This document shows, piece after piece, positions 7,430 through 7,996 of a stretch of 7,996 nucleotides of DNA. Within the stretch, counting starts at the first letter, position 1. Every line of letters starts with the position of its first letter. Source of the DNA: an uncultured Clostridia bacterium (GTDB lineage Bacteria > Bacillota > Clostridia > UBA1381); NCBI GenBank assembly GCA_905236685.1, contig CAJOPD010000083.1, positions 1 through 7,996 of the forward strand, read 5' to 3'. A program made the translations under genes and the position numbers. Under the pieces are notes generated by a model, which was not told where the DNA came from, did not search any database, and worked only from the letters and a program-made list of their open reading frames with translations.

Positions 7430-7996
7430 ATGAAAACAAAGTACATTTTTGTGACAGGCGGTGTTGTTTCGGGATTAGGTAAGGGAATTACAGCGGCTTC
7501 ATTGGGTCGCTTGTTAAAGGCAAGAGGACTTAAGGTTGCAGCTCAGAAGCTGGACCCATATATTAATGTTGACCCGGGAACCATGAGTCCCTATCAGCAT
7601 GGTGAGGTATATGTAACAGAGGACGGTGCTGAGACAGATCTGGATCTGGGACATTATGAGAGATTTATAGATGAGGATCTTAATAAGTATTCCAATCTCA
7701 CATCAGGAAAGGTATATTGGAATGTTCTTAACAAGGAGCGTCGTGGCGAGTATCTCGGATCAACAGTGCAGGTTATACCACACATAACCAATGAGATTAA
7801 AGAGTTTGTATATAGAGTAGGCAATGAGACGGATGCGGATGTGGTTATCACGGAAATAGGCGGTACAATTGGTGATATTGAGTCTCAGCCATTTATTGAG
7901 GCAGTAAGACAGATATCCTTGGAGGTTGGAAAGGCTAACAGTCTATTTATTCATGTGACATTAGTACCATATCTCCATGGCTCGGATGAACATAAA
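7430..7996 (+). CDS. pyrG: CTP synthase (3' partial)
   Basis: Makes CTP from UTP, ATP and glutamine, the last step of de novo pyrimidine nucleotide synthesis, in the cytosol. The first 189 codons are present and the frame is open to the window end; bacterial CTP synthases have about 535-545 residues. Only part of the amidoligase (synthetase) domain is visible: MKTKYIFVTGGVVSGLGKG with the P-loop at 14-19, LDPYINVDPGTMSPYQHGEV from 41, DGAETDLDLGHYERF from 65 with the Mg-binding Asp72, NKERRGEYLGSTVQVIPHIT from 101, and TEIGGTIGDIES from 141 with Glu142 matching E. coli Glu140. The C-terminal class I glutaminase domain (Cys-His-Glu triad) is outside the window. The ATG and ribosome site sit directly behind gltD, so it appears to be the last visible gene of the operon. 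Codon use differs clearly from gltD (GAG, AAG and CCA preferred). Family assignment is certain; whether this segment comes from the same genome as the rest is less so. Confidence 0.96.
   Translation, partial: MKTKYIFVTGGVVSGLGKGITAASLGRLLKARGLKVAAQKLDPYINVDPGTMSPYQHGEVYVTEDGAETDLDLGHYERFIDEDLNKYSNLTSGKVYWNVLNKERRGEYLGSTVQVIPHITNEIKEFVYRVGNETDADVVITEIGGTIGDIESQPFIEAVRQISLEVGKANSLFIHVTLVPYLHGSDEHK

Overview
The window is gene-dense and encodes nitrogen assimilation and glutamine use. All four genes lie on the + strand: asnB (5' end outside the window), gltB, gltD and pyrG (3' end outside the window). The organism is most likely an anaerobic, moderately low-GC Firmicute of the class Clostridia. 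The protein sequences (the GltB N-terminus, the long-loop first cysteine cluster of GltD, and the LDPYINVDPGTMSPYQHGEV and YLHGSDEHK stretches of PyrG), the strong Shine-Dalgarno sites and the AT-rich codons fit this group. Genus or species cannot be given from this sequence alone.

Layout: 1-1428 is the C-terminal nine-tenths or so of glutamine-hydrolysing asparagine synthetase. 1441-5943 is the complete large subunit of glutamate synthase, with an N-terminal class II amidotransferase, a central domain, an FMN/3Fe-4S synthase domain and a GXGXG beta-helix. 5950-7416 is the complete small subunit, a flavoprotein with Fe-S cysteines, FAD- and NAD(P)H-type dinucleotide folds. 7430-7996 is the first 189 codons of CTP synthase. 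The gaps between genes are 12, 6 and 13 bases. Each gap holds or adjoins a good ribosome binding site and leaves no room for a terminator or a conventional promoter, so the four genes read as part of one operon. No stretch longer than 13 bases is non-coding. I see no tRNA, rRNA, CRISPR array, insertion sequence or riboswitch.

How the genes work together: GltB and GltD form glutamate synthase, which turns glutamine plus 2-oxoglutarate into two glutamates. AsnB and PyrG both spend glutamine amide nitrogen, on asparagine and CTP respectively. Three of the four products are therefore glutamine amidotransferases, and the fourth is the electron-input partner of one of them. The operon's promoter and any leader regulation lie upstream of asnB, outside the window.

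This is core metabolism and I found no new biological system. The observation most worth a second look is a clear change in codon preference at or just inside pyrG relative to gltD, which could reflect gene replacement or an assembly join.
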